Below are positions 9,155-19,684 of a stretch of 23,059 nucleotides of DNA, in pieces; position 1 is the first letter of the stretch, and each line of letters begins with the position of its first letter. The notes beneath the pieces were generated by a model that searched no databases, had not been told where the DNA came from, and saw only the letters and a program-made list of their open reading frames with translations. Origin of the DNA: Coemansia sp. RSA 487 (taxonomy: Eukaryota > Kickxellomycota > Kickxellomycetes > Kickxellales > Kickxellaceae); contig JANBRJ010000152.1 of NCBI GenBank assembly GCA_027577595.1, forward strand, positions 1 through 23,059, in the 5' to 3' direction. Made by a program: the position numbers and the translations under genes.

Positions 9155-10058
9155 AGCACACATGGTTAGATTCTTTTGATATTCTTGCTATTTCATTCAC
9201 AAAAACATATGTGAATACATGCCTATTGTTATCAATGTTAAAATTGTGATATAAGGAGTTTATACTTTTACGAGGAAACTCCCGAACACAACATTGCAAC
9301 TGGCAGACTATCCTTATACAAGTTTGCTAAGTTTCCATCACATCACCTTATAAGCTAATAAAATTGAGCAAATGTTGCACATCATGTAATCGCCGGGTTA
9401 TCCATAGATAACATTTACAAGTCGGCTATAAAGTCTTTCAACATCAAGAATGATCAATCTTATCTTCCAAATTAATGGAATGCTAATCGAAAGCCAAATT
9501 AAATAGTTTTGATTTGTGTTCTGAAAAGACGATAAATGCAAATTACTGAACAAAGAATTGATCTTATATTATTTGATTCGGGTATTTTATAAATGCGCGC
9601 GCAAAGTCATATAAATAAAGTCTTTATATGGAAGAACAAGGCCACCAATATTTACAAAAAAAAATACATCACTTGACAGAGTGGACACACGGCCACTGGT
9701 CTTGTGCTAAACTAAAACTTTTTTGTAATAATTAACTAGCATTTACTTGTATACGTAAGACGTGTTCTTATGACACGGCTAAAGTGTTTCTTTATATTTG
9801 ATCCATCTCTTTCAAGCGGGTCTCATTTGGCTGAAAATTTCCCAAAAAAAGTTTCTAATCGAAAGGCTTTTTTTTTTACAACGCCAAACCTTTTTAATTT
9901 CTTGAAAAGAGTAAAATGTTTTATAAAGAAAACAAAGACAAAAAATTGGGCATTTTAAAATAAACTGTACGACTATCCAATGCATTCTAGAACTGCTAAG
10001 CAGGTAAAATAAATTAACACTGTGCTGAAAATGTTGGCATTCAAATGATGTTCAACTG
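9155..10058. other. Intergenic: between the two chitosanase genes, no gene seen
   Basis: About 1 kb of AT-rich spacer. An AATAAA at 9357-9362 may serve as the poly(A) signal of copy 1. TATAAAT-like strings near 9589 and 9612 are not followed by a credible gene. A short chance frame near 9770-9958 is low-complexity (Lys/Phe-rich) and not accepted. Confidence 0.5.
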
Positions 10059-10066
10059 TATAAATA
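10059..10066 (+). promoter_or_regulatory. TATA box of the second chitosanase gene
   Basis: TATAAATA, 121 nt upstream of the ATG at 10188, matching the arrangement at copy 1. Confidence 0.45.
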
Positions 10067-10187
10067 TTCTTCCAATGAGGGCAGCATTACATCCGTCTAC
10101 AGGCAGTTTAGTTTACTTCGCATCCAATTTTCTCTTGATATTATTACCAATCTATTTATATTGCAAGACATTGACGGTTTATTCAAA

Positions 10188-11012
10188 ATGAAAACATCCG
10201 TATCATTCCTTGGCATCGTCTGTACTGTTTCCCTGTTTAGTAGATCCCAAGCAGCATCAATGAGCAGCTGTGGTGCTCAAATAGCAGCGAGCCTCAACAA
10301 TCTTCTGCAGTCGGGGCAAGAGGGGATTAACTTTGCCCAGTGCTCCAAGGACAACAGCGGAAATGGCTACGCGGCCGGTATGATCAACTTCACCACTGGA
10401 AGTGGTGACGCCTGGAATGTCGTCAAAGTGTACATGGGTTCCAAGGGCTATGGTGGCGAATTTGACGCCTTTGCCGACGACATTGATACCTATGTCAAGG
10501 GAACGGGTGGCAAGACTTCGGGTTTCAGTGGTTTCTGCACGGCATGGGTTAAAGCAGCCGATAATCCCAGCAATGCCTTTTGGAATGCACAGTCGTCTGT
10601 GCTAGGGTCAACGTATTATGAGCCGGCAATGGCGTTTGCTGGCGATCTCGGCGTATCCTTAGATGTGACAAAGGCAGCGATCTACGATTCTGCAATTGTG
10701 GATGGTCCTGACGACGGCGGCTCCAGTGTTGGCGGTATCATTGACGCTACAAACAAGGGCATTGACCAGGACATTAGTGGAAGTTCAGGGAATACCCTTA
10801 CCATCAACGGCAAATACAAGGTTGACGAGATCAAGTGGCTCCAGCTGTTCCTGAAGCAGCGTACGGAGACAAACTCGAGCGACAAGGTAAATGCTGCTTC
10901 TTACAACGCTATTATCGACGAAGGAACGTATAACTGGGATAGTGACTCGATTACTGCTTTGGATTACAATGGCAAAAAGCACACAATCAAGTGCCCTTCA
11001 TCGAGCGACTAG
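10188..11012 (+). CDS. Secreted GH46-type chitosanase, tandem copy 2
   Basis: A 274-residue paralogue of the upstream gene, about four residues in five identical by eye. The frame is open further upstream, but the ATG at 10188 gives a signal peptide (MKTSVSFLGIVCTVSLFSRS then QA) that aligns with copy 1, so it is chosen. The conserved Glu in GQEGINF, the SGNGYAAGMINFTTGSGDA block and the C-terminal Cys are all kept. One difference is DGPDDGG where copy 1 has DGPGNGG. The first part of the mature region is nearly identical in DNA to copy 1, while the signal peptide and second half differ more. The gene ends 144 bp from the convergent flippase gene, so their 3' UTRs probably meet or overlap. 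Its likely role is chitosan breakdown for nutrition or wall remodelling, redundant with or specialised from copy 1. Confidence 0.8.
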   Translation: MKTSVSFLGIVCTVSLFSRSQAASMSSCGAQIAASLNNLLQSGQEGINFAQCSKDNSGNGYAAGMINFTTGSGDAWNVVKVYMGSKGYGGEFDAFADDIDTYVKGTGGKTSGFSGFCTAWVKAADNPSNAFWNAQSSVLGSTYYEPAMAFAGDLGVSLDVTKAAIYDSAIVDGPDDGGSSVGGIIDATNKGIDQDISGSSGNTLTINGKYKVDEIKWLQLFLKQRTETNSSDKVNAASYNAIIDEGTYNWDSDSITALDYNGKKHTIKCPSSSD

Positions 11013-11156
11013 CGTGCAGTTCAGTTCTTTTCTTTCTCTAGCTTCATATTGCGCCTACAGGAGTGCATATTACCACAATATTATTACATTAATCAGAGGC
11101 TAGTGCTTAATTACATTGTACGCTATATCGGCTTATCCATAAAAAAATGTATTGTA

Positions 11157-14100
11157 TCATGTCAGTTTAGCGTAGGCAGGAGGGGCGTAGATGCGGCGGA
11201 TAGCTTTGATGATGTAGAGAGGGACCGAGGAGACTGCAGTGATGACAACGGTTTTCCATACAAATGGGGCCGACATGATGAACGAGGCATCAAAGTAGGC
11301 AGGCAGGACCCATATGGAGGCGATATAGATGATCAGGGATCCAAGGATGGACCAGATCATCCACCTGTGCCAAGTACGGATTTCAAGAGCGACCATGAGC
11401 AGTTCATTGAGCACAAGCCCCGTAAAGGCAATGGACACGACATGGATGAACTCGGTGTCAAACAGCCACAGCGCAATCATCATAAGTGCGCCGCCCTGGT
11501 AGATGCTGATCAGCAGCCACGTGAAAAAGGTTTTGTAGGAGAGCGACCGGCCCTTTGTGAGCTCTGCGTAGAGCTCTGGGTACAGCATGGCGATGTCCTC
11601 GGTGACGTCGCGGTCAAGAACAAGCGAAAACACTGGAGCCATCGTGTACACCGTGGTATACCCGACCAAAAGCATCCCCTGGAACAGCGCGATCGGCGCA
11701 AAGTAGAATAGAGCAGAGAAAACAACCTGCATGATCGATATGATGAGCCCACGATGGATGACAAACTGCGCAAGCTTGGCGGACCGTTTATAGCTGTTGC
11801 GGCCGTGCCACATAAGCAGACGCGCAAGGAAAGAGAACTGGTTGATGGAGAAATCCGCCGCCAGCGACGCCTGCTTGCCCTCCTTGCCGACAAGCCCGAC
11901 ACCAACGTTGGCTGCCTGGATCATGCTGACGTCGTTGCCGCCGTCACCCACCGCAAGTACCCGCTTGCGCGTAAACTTCTGGATCAAACGCACGATGTCT
12001 GCCTTCTGGGTCGGCGAGCACCGACAGCAGACAACGGCCGAAAGCGTCGAGGCAACCTGCACAAACTCGTCACGGAAGAAGTCAAGTGTGACCTGCAGCG
12101 AGTCGCCGTCGATGATGAGGCAGCAGTCGCTGAGGGTCCTCAGGGTCTCCAGCGCATCGTTGACCTCGTGTGCCGTGCGCAGCCCCGATATGACGTGGAT
12201 CAGCTGGTCGCGCCGGACAAGCTTGGCTGATACTGCCACGCATGTGGCGGTCTCAACCTTGTCTCCAGTGAGCATCCATACCTTGATTCCCGCGTTCCCC
12301 AAAAGCTCCAGCGTTGCGCGCACATTGTCTTGCAGCCGGTCCTCAACGCCCGTCAGCCCAAGCAACTCCAGGTCGTTTTCCAGGTACTCTGACACCACAT
12401 GCTGTATGGCCTCAGCACGCCCGACAACCGTGACCTTTGCGCGCTGGTACGCCGCCTCGAACCGCTTGTACGCCTCCTTGGACAGCCGCTTGCGTCCGAC
12501 AACGAGCGTGCGCAGCCCGTCGCGCGCCATGTTTCCGCACTCCTCATCCAGCCAGTCGTTGTACTGCACAATGCGGGTCATCACGGAGTCGGCGCCCTTC
12601 TGGATGAAGTATATATCTCCGGTCAGCCTGCTTTTGACGACAACGCCCATTCGCTTGGACTCGCTGGTGAAAGGGAACACATGCAATATGTCGTAGACCA
12701 GCGTCGGCGCTGTGCCATGGTCGCCCTGGGACTCCGGGATCAGCGCATCGAGGCGTAGGGTGATGGACGTAAGCGTGCGCTCGGCAAGAACAACGCCCAC
12801 AAGCTCGGTCCACTTGATGATGGCGATCTCGTCTGGCGACGAGGCCTGGTACGACATGGGCCGCGCAACCGCAACGCCGACGCGCTCATCATGCATCGAC
12901 GCAGCATCATCAGCCGCTGCAGCCGAATCCTCGGCTGGCGTAACGTTGTGGCATAGCGCAAGACTCTCCACCATGTCGAATACACGCTGCGGCATGTCTC
13001 TGCGCGCCTTGCCGTGGCCGACAGACAGACTGGCGGCGCCTGAACCGGCTGCCGCCGCCAAAGAGGAGTCGGCAAGAGAAGACAGCTGGTCAGCACTAGC
13101 TGACGCAGGAACCCTGTCCTTCAGGTTGGCTCGCACGTGGCGGGTGACCTCGTCAGACGTCTCAAGCGTGTACGCCATGACGCCCATGTGGATTCGCTTG
13201 AGCTCCATCTCGTTGCGCGTCAGCGTCCCGGTCTTGTCAGTCAGGCAGTACTCGATGCGGCCAAGCTCCTCGGGAATCATGCTGTTGCGGACAACAGATC
13301 CAGGGATTTCAGAGTCGCGCTCAATCGTCATCGAGTAGAAGGACTTGCCCATGTCCAAGTTGACACGCAAGCTGATCGGGATAATCGACGACAGCAGGAT
13401 CAGGAAGCGGAACAAAGTGATGTACCACACGGCCTTGAACCCGTCCAGCGCCACCATTGCCAGCGACAGCGCAAGCGTCACGACAAACAGGATCTTGGAC
13501 AGCCGGTTGACTTCGGAGTCCAGGATCCCGACCTTTGTCTTGGCATGGCCCGTATTCATGGCCGCACGTGTGTCTCTGCCGGTGTAGATCACGTAGCCGA
13601 CCGCGGATCCAGAGGCAAGCGTCGTGTTGGCCCAGAGCGTGTTCTCTGCACCCAGGGGCACAGTTACTGGAAGCGTGTCAGAGTCCACGCTCGGCAGCCC
13701 GCTGTCGATCGTCAGCGTGCCGACAAAGTCGTAGATATCCTTGTGCGGGGCATCTGCGTAGACAGATCCATGGAGCGCAAACAGGTCCATGTTGTCGTGC
13801 AGCTTTTGTGTCGGAGGCACGGCGATGCGCAGCTTCCAGTCGGTTTCGCCATCAAGCTGGTCAGTGCGCACAAAGCATGCGCCAGACGACTCGGTCGTGC
13901 GCAGCAAAAGCATATCTGCCGGAACGCGCTGGTTCTTCTCGATGAGCACAAAGTCGCCCACGCGGATCTTGGCGCTAGGCACAACGATGGGGCCATCAGC
14001 AGTGACTCGTGTGTACCGCTGCGAGTTGGCCTCCTTGTCGCGCTTCTTGCGAGCGTGGTCGTCGTGCCATTCCTTGGCCATCGTCACTGCAAGGACAAAG

Positions 14101-14663
14101 ACAAGCGGCCCAACGTACGTAAACAAGTACCCGATTCGTAGCTGCGGCACAAACTGCGACAGCGCAACCAGCAGAAAGTACAAGTTGAAGAAAAATTTGA
14201 ACTGCTCGAACAGAACGATCGGCAGAAACGTAATGATATTGTATTTGTTGTTGCTAACGACGTTGGCTGGGTACTTTGACTTTTTAAAATTATTGTCCAG
14301 CGGGTTAAGCGGCTCGGTACGTGCCTTTCCGCGCTTCTTCCCATTGCTATTGCTATTAGCATCATCAAAGACTCCAGCTTGTGCCCGGCCTCGTGCCGAG
14401 TCTTCCAAATCCATCGACGGTATCGAGATGCGCTCGTCGAGGTCTTCGGCCGTCGCCATCAACGGCGTGTCAACCGAAAACGTGGACGACATGCCAGTAG
14501 ACACATCGCTGTTCTTTCTGCTGTGCAAGTGTGTGCTGAGTCTGTGCATTGGAATTGCTTCGGCTGCTGCCTGCGGGCGCTGGTTGTCTATCTCTTCGTA
14601 GCCATGGGCTGCTGCCATTGCTGCACTGCCTAGACGCGATGCAACCGTCCGTCTTTTGCTCAT
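11157..14663 (-). CDS. NEO1: Neo1/ATP9-type P4-ATPase (phospholipid flippase)
   Basis: A 1168-residue P-type ATPase, close to yeast Neo1 (about 1150). Seen: A-domain QLDGETDWK (DGET at 271-274), phosphorylation motif DKTGTLT (Asp476), nucleotide-binding KGAD (689-692), hinge LTGDK (798-802) and GDGGND (906-911). Membrane segments M1-M2 lie near 155-200, M3-M4 near 390-440 and M5-M10 in the last 220 residues. The QLDGETDWKLRIAV stretch and the Met-Glu-Leu-Lys-Arg-Ile-His sequence after DKTGTLT are typical of the Neo1/ATP9 branch, which in yeast acts at Golgi and endosomes and needs no Cdc50 subunit (established knowledge). The N-terminus is a polar, probably disordered tail. An Ala/Ser-rich insert follows the P motif in the nucleotide-binding domain. 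The gene is intronless, with strongly C/G-ending codons. It is convergent with chitosanase copy 2. Confidence 0.93.
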   Translation of the reverse strand: MSKRRTVASRLGSAAMAAAHGYEEIDNQRPQAAAEAIPMHRLSTHLHSRKNSDVSTGMSSTFSVDTPLMATAEDLDERISIPSMDLEDSARGRAQAGVFDDANSNSNGKKRGKARTEPLNPLDNNFKKSKYPANVVSNNKYNIITFLPIVLFEQFKFFFNLYFLLVALSQFVPQLRIGYLFTYVGPLVFVLAVTMAKEWHDDHARKKRDKEANSQRYTRVTADGPIVVPSAKIRVGDFVLIEKNQRVPADMLLLRTTESSGACFVRTDQLDGETDWKLRIAVPPTQKLHDNMDLFALHGSVYADAPHKDIYDFVGTLTIDSGLPSVDSDTLPVTVPLGAENTLWANTTLASGSAVGYVIYTGRDTRAAMNTGHAKTKVGILDSEVNRLSKILFVVTLALSLAMVALDGFKAVWYITLFRFLILLSSIIPISLRVNLDMGKSFYSMTIERDSEIPGSVVRNSMIPEELGRIEYCLTDKTGTLTRNEMELKRIHMGVMAYTLETSDEVTRHVRANLKDRVPASASADQLSSLADSSLAAAAGSGAASLSVGHGKARRDMPQRVFDMVESLALCHNVTPAEDSAAAADDAASMHDERVGVAVARPMSYQASSPDEIAIIKWTELVGVVLAERTLTSITLRLDALIPESQGDHGTAPTLVYDILHVFPFTSESKRMGVVVKSRLTGDIYFIQKGADSVMTRIVQYNDWLDEECGNMARDGLRTLVVGRKRLSKEAYKRFEAAYQRAKVTVVGRAEAIQHVVSEYLENDLELLGLTGVEDRLQDNVRATLELLGNAGIKVWMLTGDKVETATCVAVSAKLVRRDQLIHVISGLRTAHEVNDALETLRTLSDCCLIIDGDSLQVTLDFFRDEFVQVASTLSAVVCCRCSPTQKADIVRLIQKFTRKRVLAVGDGGNDVSMIQAANVGVGLVGKEGKQASLAADFSINQFSFLARLLMWHGRNSYKRSAKLAQFVIHRGLIISIMQVVFSALFYFAPIALFQGMLLVGYTTVYTMAPVFSLVLDRDVTEDIAMLYPELYAELTKGRSLSYKTFFTWLLISIYQGGALMMIALWLFDTEFIHVVSIAFTGLVLNELLMVALEIRTWHRWMIWSILGSLIIYIASIWVLPAYFDASFIMSAPFVWKTVVITAVSSVPLYIIKAIRRIYAPPAYAKLT

Positions 14664-14987
14664 CAGCGTTACGTTTTGTTTTTACAGAATGCACAATAGA
14701 ATGTATAGCTGGATTTAGAATATGGAAAATCAAGTAGTTTGGATGGAAATCATTAATAATAACAATATAAAGGCAGCACAGACGAAAAGAAACAGAATTA
14801 AGGAAAAAAAAAAGAAAAAGAAAAAGAAAAAAGCCTGGACAAGAAAAAAGTGAGCGGCATTTGCTGAATTTTGCCAAGCGCTGAAAAGCCCTGGAATTGT
14901 TCCAAGCTTGCCACAGATTAATGTTACTGACTTTAAAGAAGCATTCTTATTTGTACTTCAAACCCGGAACTTGAAAATTAGATACTT
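14664..14987. promoter_or_regulatory. Flippase upstream region and channel-gene 3' flank
   Basis: 324 bp between two minus-strand genes. It carries an A/G-rich run at about 14800-14840, which reads as a C/T-rich tract on the coding strand of the flippase; pyrimidine tracts of this kind are common in fungal promoters. No gene or clear TATA box was seen. Confidence 0.35.
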
Positions 14988-17900
14988 TTACTCCCAGCGA
15001 GGGATATTTCGTTGCTGCTGCTGCTGGCGTCCATACGTGCCAGCAGGAGAGCTAGCTCCATACCGCGAGGGCTGCATCTGGTCATCAAGTTGCTGCTGTG
15101 GCTGCCTGTTGAATGTTGCTGCACCCATGTTGGCTGTTCTAGGACCGGAACCAGGGTTAAACGCAGACCCACCACCATAATGGGCATATGGCTCTGGGGT
15201 CATGCGCATTCTATCTTGCTCGTTTCCTCTGGCCCAGTCATCGCCATTGTTTGCATGGTACCGTGGCGTCGAGTCCATGCGGCCGCCGCCATTGTCAATG
15301 ATGTCGTCCAGATCGTATCCGCCATCATCGGCAAACGTGATCCCGCCGCCGCCGCCGCCGTAACCGCCCATTTGTCTTGGTGCCGGAATCTGCTGTCCTT
15401 GCTGGGTCAGCATCGCAACCTGGCCCTGGATGTTGCGGCTAGGCTGAGCACCATACATATTGCCGCGTCCTGGCGCGCTCAGCGCATGGCCATACCCCGA
15501 AGGAGCAGCGCCAGCGTTGTTGCGACCCAGTGCTGCATTGGACATCGATGCCATCATCATTGTTTCCTCCACATCATCGATCGACGCATCCGAGCGGTTA
15601 GCAGGAGACCGCATATGCGCATGGGAAAGCAAGTTGGTCTGGCTTCCAGAAGAGTCCTTCGTGTACTGCCTTCCAATGGTCTTCATCTCCATCGTGTCTG
15701 TGGCTCCCGAAATATTGCTCTCCACAGAATAGCTGCGCGCAAGTCCCCCAGGCTGGCGTTTTCGGGCAAACGGATCAGGCGTGGCTGTGCCGTCAAAGTC
15801 ATGCCGGTCGCGCTCGTCCATCACGCTTTCCAGGTCCATCGTATCCGATCCGTACACAGTCGACGCGTTGGCAATGCTGCCTGCAAACCTGTGTTCGCCA
15901 TAGGAGCCGCCTGCTTCGCCTATGGCGGCCGCCTTGCTGGTCCCAATAATCGAGGTCCGACCGCGGTATACTTTGGGAAGCAAATGGCGTACGCGCTTGT
16001 CTATTGTCGGTGTGGTGAGCGGCTGCGAGAATATAGGGTGCAGGAAGCGGTCGCCGATAGTTTCGTCGGGGCCGTCGGCAGAGCTGTGCTTCTGCATCTC
16101 AAAGGACTCGGTCTCGACGGACTCGCGCGTGTAGTCGACTCTCCGCTTGAGCCGCAGATGCAGGTAGATCCCAACAGCCGTAGTAATTACGGGCAAAGGA
16201 ATCACAATGTACACAATAGGCAGCGAAGCATGGATCTCTTGCGGCCGGTCAACGAATTCGCTGATACGCGCCCTGAGACACCCGCACAAATACACCTGGA
16301 AGAACACCATCGACACAACCATCCGGTTGATGGCGCACCGCCACATCTCGCCTGCAGTGTCGTACTTTGTCTGGTACACGTACATAAGCACGTACTTGTA
16401 CGCCCAGTATGCCATCACAAACGCCAGCAGCGCAAAAGGTAGCACAATGGGCGAGTACATTGAGTAAAACATGCTGATTGTAAACACCCACAGGTACAGC
16501 GAGTACACGGGCGACGAGTCGAACTCGGGCGGACGCGTCAGGTCGCGCAGCTCGCGCGGCGTCAGGTTCCGCGTGTACCTCTTGAAGAATATCAGAAGCA
16601 ACGAGAGCGGCTGTGCCAGCTCAACCATTGCGTTCAGGCCACGCAGCGCCACGTATGCGGTCCAGAACTGCGCCTTCATGTTGAGCGACTGAACAAAGTC
16701 ATGGAAGAATATGCCTACTGTGATCTCCTGCGTCTTCCGTTTAAACACAGTGCGCACAATGACTCCGACAAGGGTGAACACGCCAATGTTGGACAGGAAG
16801 TAGAACACGTACATTTTCTTCAGAACCGACCTTTCCACGCCCGTATGTGTTGAAATGCCCTGGTATCTGCTGATGGCGCGGAACACGTGTGGCATCGCAA
16901 TGTAGTACAGGACGAGGATCAGCGGCGAAAAAGTGCTTTGCCATATGGTCGTTAGCATATCGTGCTTTGAGAAGAAATTGGTGGTATCTGGCCACAGAAC
17001 CTGGATATTGGCTGCATCGGCGATAAACGTAAGGCCAGCAACCGGCCAAAAGGCAACAAAGCAGAAAACTACCGAGAGAAGACGTGCAAGCCACTGTCGC
17101 TTAATACGCTTGCTCTTGGGCAGCTGAGCATTGCTCCAAATGACTTCCTTTGGGTGCGGTGCGAGTGTAGCAATCATCGGCTTGGTCCTGTGCATCGACC
17201 GTTTGGCGAAATGCGCAATCTGCGGTGTCGGATACGACAGAAACGCCACGCTCGTAGGCGTGAACGTCTCGGACTCTTGCCGCGCTCTGCTGATCAGCTC
17301 CTCCAGGCCCTCGATCTCTTGCGTGTAGTGCTCGATTGAATCGACCATTGCTCCGTTGAACTTCATCTGGGGACGGGGTTTATTCGTGTAGTCTCCGGCA
17401 AGGTACTTGCAAAGCACCTTTTCAAGCTTGCGCACCATCTTTTCATGCTTGTCGATCAGCTCCTGCAACTCGCCAATCTTGCGTGCAATCGAGACTTGGG
17501 TTGGCGGATAGCTTGGGCTATATTCAGTGAAGCGCGCTTGCAGCTGTGAATTTGTTTGCATGTCTGCTGGCACGCGAGTGACCATGATTGTGCGCGACTG
17601 GAGCTTGCGCAAGTACGCAGGCGAGGAGAAGTAATTTTGGCGGTCCCTTTCGAACACTTTGTATTCGCGCCAGATAAAGTAAAAGAAGATAGCCGTGAAT
17701 ACGTAGGCGCCGATAGCGTGCAGCCAAAACACCTTTAGCGTGGTGATGTGGTAGAGCGTGATCCACAGAAGCGCAAATTTGTTGAGGTTACTCGTGACGT
17801 TTTCGTTGTTACCATTTGAGTAGTTGACTGGCACGGTGACGCACATCCCGAGCACTGTATATATCAGTAGCAGCCAGATATTGAGCTTGACAAACCGCAA

Positions 17901-18461
17901 AAAGTACACAGAGTCCATATCGACTGTGTCCATCAGGTACTTCTCGTTCGCATTCCAAATGGCCGGAACCCATGCAAAGATCCCTCGTCCGATTTTCGGT
18001 GGTCGGCGTCTACTTTAGAAAACAATAGGCAAGGCAAAAACCCATTAGCAAGATTCATGAAAAAAAGGGGAGGAGGATGCATACGAACTTTCTGTTTAGT
18101 TCATTCTGCGCAAACAACACAATACAAATAGAAGCCAGAATAAGCAGTAATTCTCAAAATAACAGCACAAGACAAGATATTTTCAGCAACCAAAAACAAA
18201 AAAAAAGCCATCATATAACAATGCACAGAGGAGGAAAACTTACTCGTCCTTTGCCAATGCTTTGTAGCGACGAGCGTACACGCGAGTGTTTTGCGGGCGC
18301 AGAAGAATGAATACCAGAAAGGCGCCAGCGCCTATGGCAAACATGATACCGGTCTGGTACAGCAGACCAACTATAGACAAATACTGCTTCTGCGTCTGGC
18401 CGTCATCGCTAAAGATTCCCGAAATAATGTCCTCGAGAACAGAGTTTGAAGGCGACGACAT
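14988..18461 (-). CDS. CSC1/Phm7-like (OSCA/TMEM63 family) stress-gated cation channel, two exons
   Basis: Joined exons 18461-18244 and 18009-14988 give 1079 residues. Exon 1 carries the N-terminal membrane helix (GLLYQTGIMFAIGAGAFLVF) and RPQNTRVYARRYK. Exon 2 resumes with RRPPKIGRGIFAWVPAIW, the conserved sequence that follows in this family. Next come two more helices, the cytosolic domain (about 210-370, with RTIMVTRVP), the multi-helix pore region (about 380-700) and a long tail rich in Gly, Gln, Ser and Asn with homopolymer runs. Family members are osmotically or mechanically gated calcium-permeable channels of the plasma membrane or ER (established knowledge); its role here is inferred. 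The split codon and reading phase match across the junction. An internal Met at 17933 would make a protein lacking the first helix and is rejected as the start. It lies upstream of, and on the same strand as, the flippase gene. Confidence 0.9.
18010..18243 (-). other. Spliceosomal intron of the channel gene
   Basis: On the minus strand it starts GTAAGT (18243-18238) and ends TAG (18012-18010), with a plausible branch site GCTAAT about 35 nt before the acceptor. It splits a Glu codon (GA|A). An AAG acceptor 3 nt earlier (exon from 18012) would also keep frame, giving Asp-Arg instead of Glu. Confidence 0.8.
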
Positions 18462-19590
18462 ATCTGTGCTTTATTTATTGTAGATGTTGCAAAGGTTTTG
18501 TGTGTGTGGCGTGTGTGTGCGAGAGAATGTACAAAGCGCAACAAAGCCCTGCGTTTTCTCGTCGTATTATGCTTGTAATATTATAAGAGTATTGGAGGAG
18601 AAATACTATGTAGCCGAAGTTGCACAGCAAAATGAATGAGAGATGGATGAAGGATTAAGGTTTTGTTTCTGCGCCTGGCTTTGCTTTCCCCTGGGGGGAC
18701 TAAGAATAGCTGTCCTTGGAGCTGAAAAGTCTCCAGGGGGTTGTACAGAATAAAGAAAGAGTAGAATAAGTGCACTCGTTATGCTTGTTCAAAAAGAACC
18801 AACTAGATAATGAAAAGAAGTGAAAGGAAAACAACGAGGAAGGAAGAAAAGAAAGAAAAAAAGCATGAGGTTAAAAGAAAGCGATCATCGCTGTCTGTGT
18901 TCTCATACAAAAAAAAAACGAAAGGAACGAAATCCCTGCTCTTTTTTTCTCTCTCTTGTGTGTGCATGAACTGCACACGCACAATGAATGCGCATCTCGT
19001 AAATGGACCGTGACACTTTTGGCATGGTGGTTTTCTTGATTGTGGCTCATTTTGGCCGGTTTGGCCAATCATGGTATTTTCTGTTCTTGGTCAGGACTGT
19101 GCGTGTGCCAAGACCCAATTTTATTTTCCCCTTAGTGCAATATCCGTCGTACTCAAGCGACAGGCGCAGAAACAATCGCCATGGCCGTTTACAAAATACA
19201 GCTATTGACGCTCGTTCTTTGTGTAGCTTGACTTGGAAAGTGAACGAAAAAATCCTGCAGCTTATAAATGCTGTGTTTTGCAAAGCTAGCTGCGCCAAAT
19301 AAGAAGGATGTACACGCATCGAATGGTGAAAGGTTTGCGGTGGCAATAACGCATTTTGCGTTCCAAGAAAAAGTCGTTTGCGTCAGTTGGCGCTATATTT
19401 GCACTTGGAAGCAAGAGACACAAACTGAGCTTTGTGGAGAAAGCTGTTCGCTACACGCCTATTACTTCACACTAAAATGGATTGGCTTCTCGGACTCTGT
19501 CCGTGCTTTCAATGCGATTAGTTAACACCGATCCTAATAAAACCTAACAATCTGAAGAAATAACACCACTACCTTGAACAAGAACAACTA
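18462..19590. other. Intergenic: channel promoter side and spacer, no gene seen
   Basis: About 1.1 kb. Next to the channel start is a G/T-rich run (about 18498-18522, C/A-rich on the coding strand). Further on are a purine-rich stretch (about 18809-18870) and a T/C-rich stretch (about 18940-18957). Small inverted repeats occur: CCCCTGG/CCAGGGG near 18688-18738, GTGTGCA/TGCACAC at 18960-18966 and 18972-18978, and TTGGCC/GGCCAA near 19050-19067. No open frame here resembles a protein. Confidence 0.5.
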
Positions 19591-19684
19591 AGCCATGCAC
19601 GCTTTGTCAGATGTAGACATGTTGGAAGAAGACTGTCACTCGAATAAGGAGCCAGAGAACATGTCTGCATGCATGCGCATGTTG

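Noticed and set aside
10161-10187. Upstream extension of chitosanase copy 2 from a TTG
   Set aside because: The ATG at 10188 aligns with the copy 1 start and gives a clean signal peptide; the extension would bury it.
13137-14141. 334-codon plus-strand open frame antisense to the flippase gene
   Set aside because: A by-product of the C/G-ending codons of the real gene; the product is Arg/His-rich with no domain, while the opposite strand has all P-type ATPase motifs.
15012-16442. 476-codon plus-strand open frame antisense to the channel gene
   Set aside because: Same cause. The translated product has no recognisable fold and the antisense gene is well supported.
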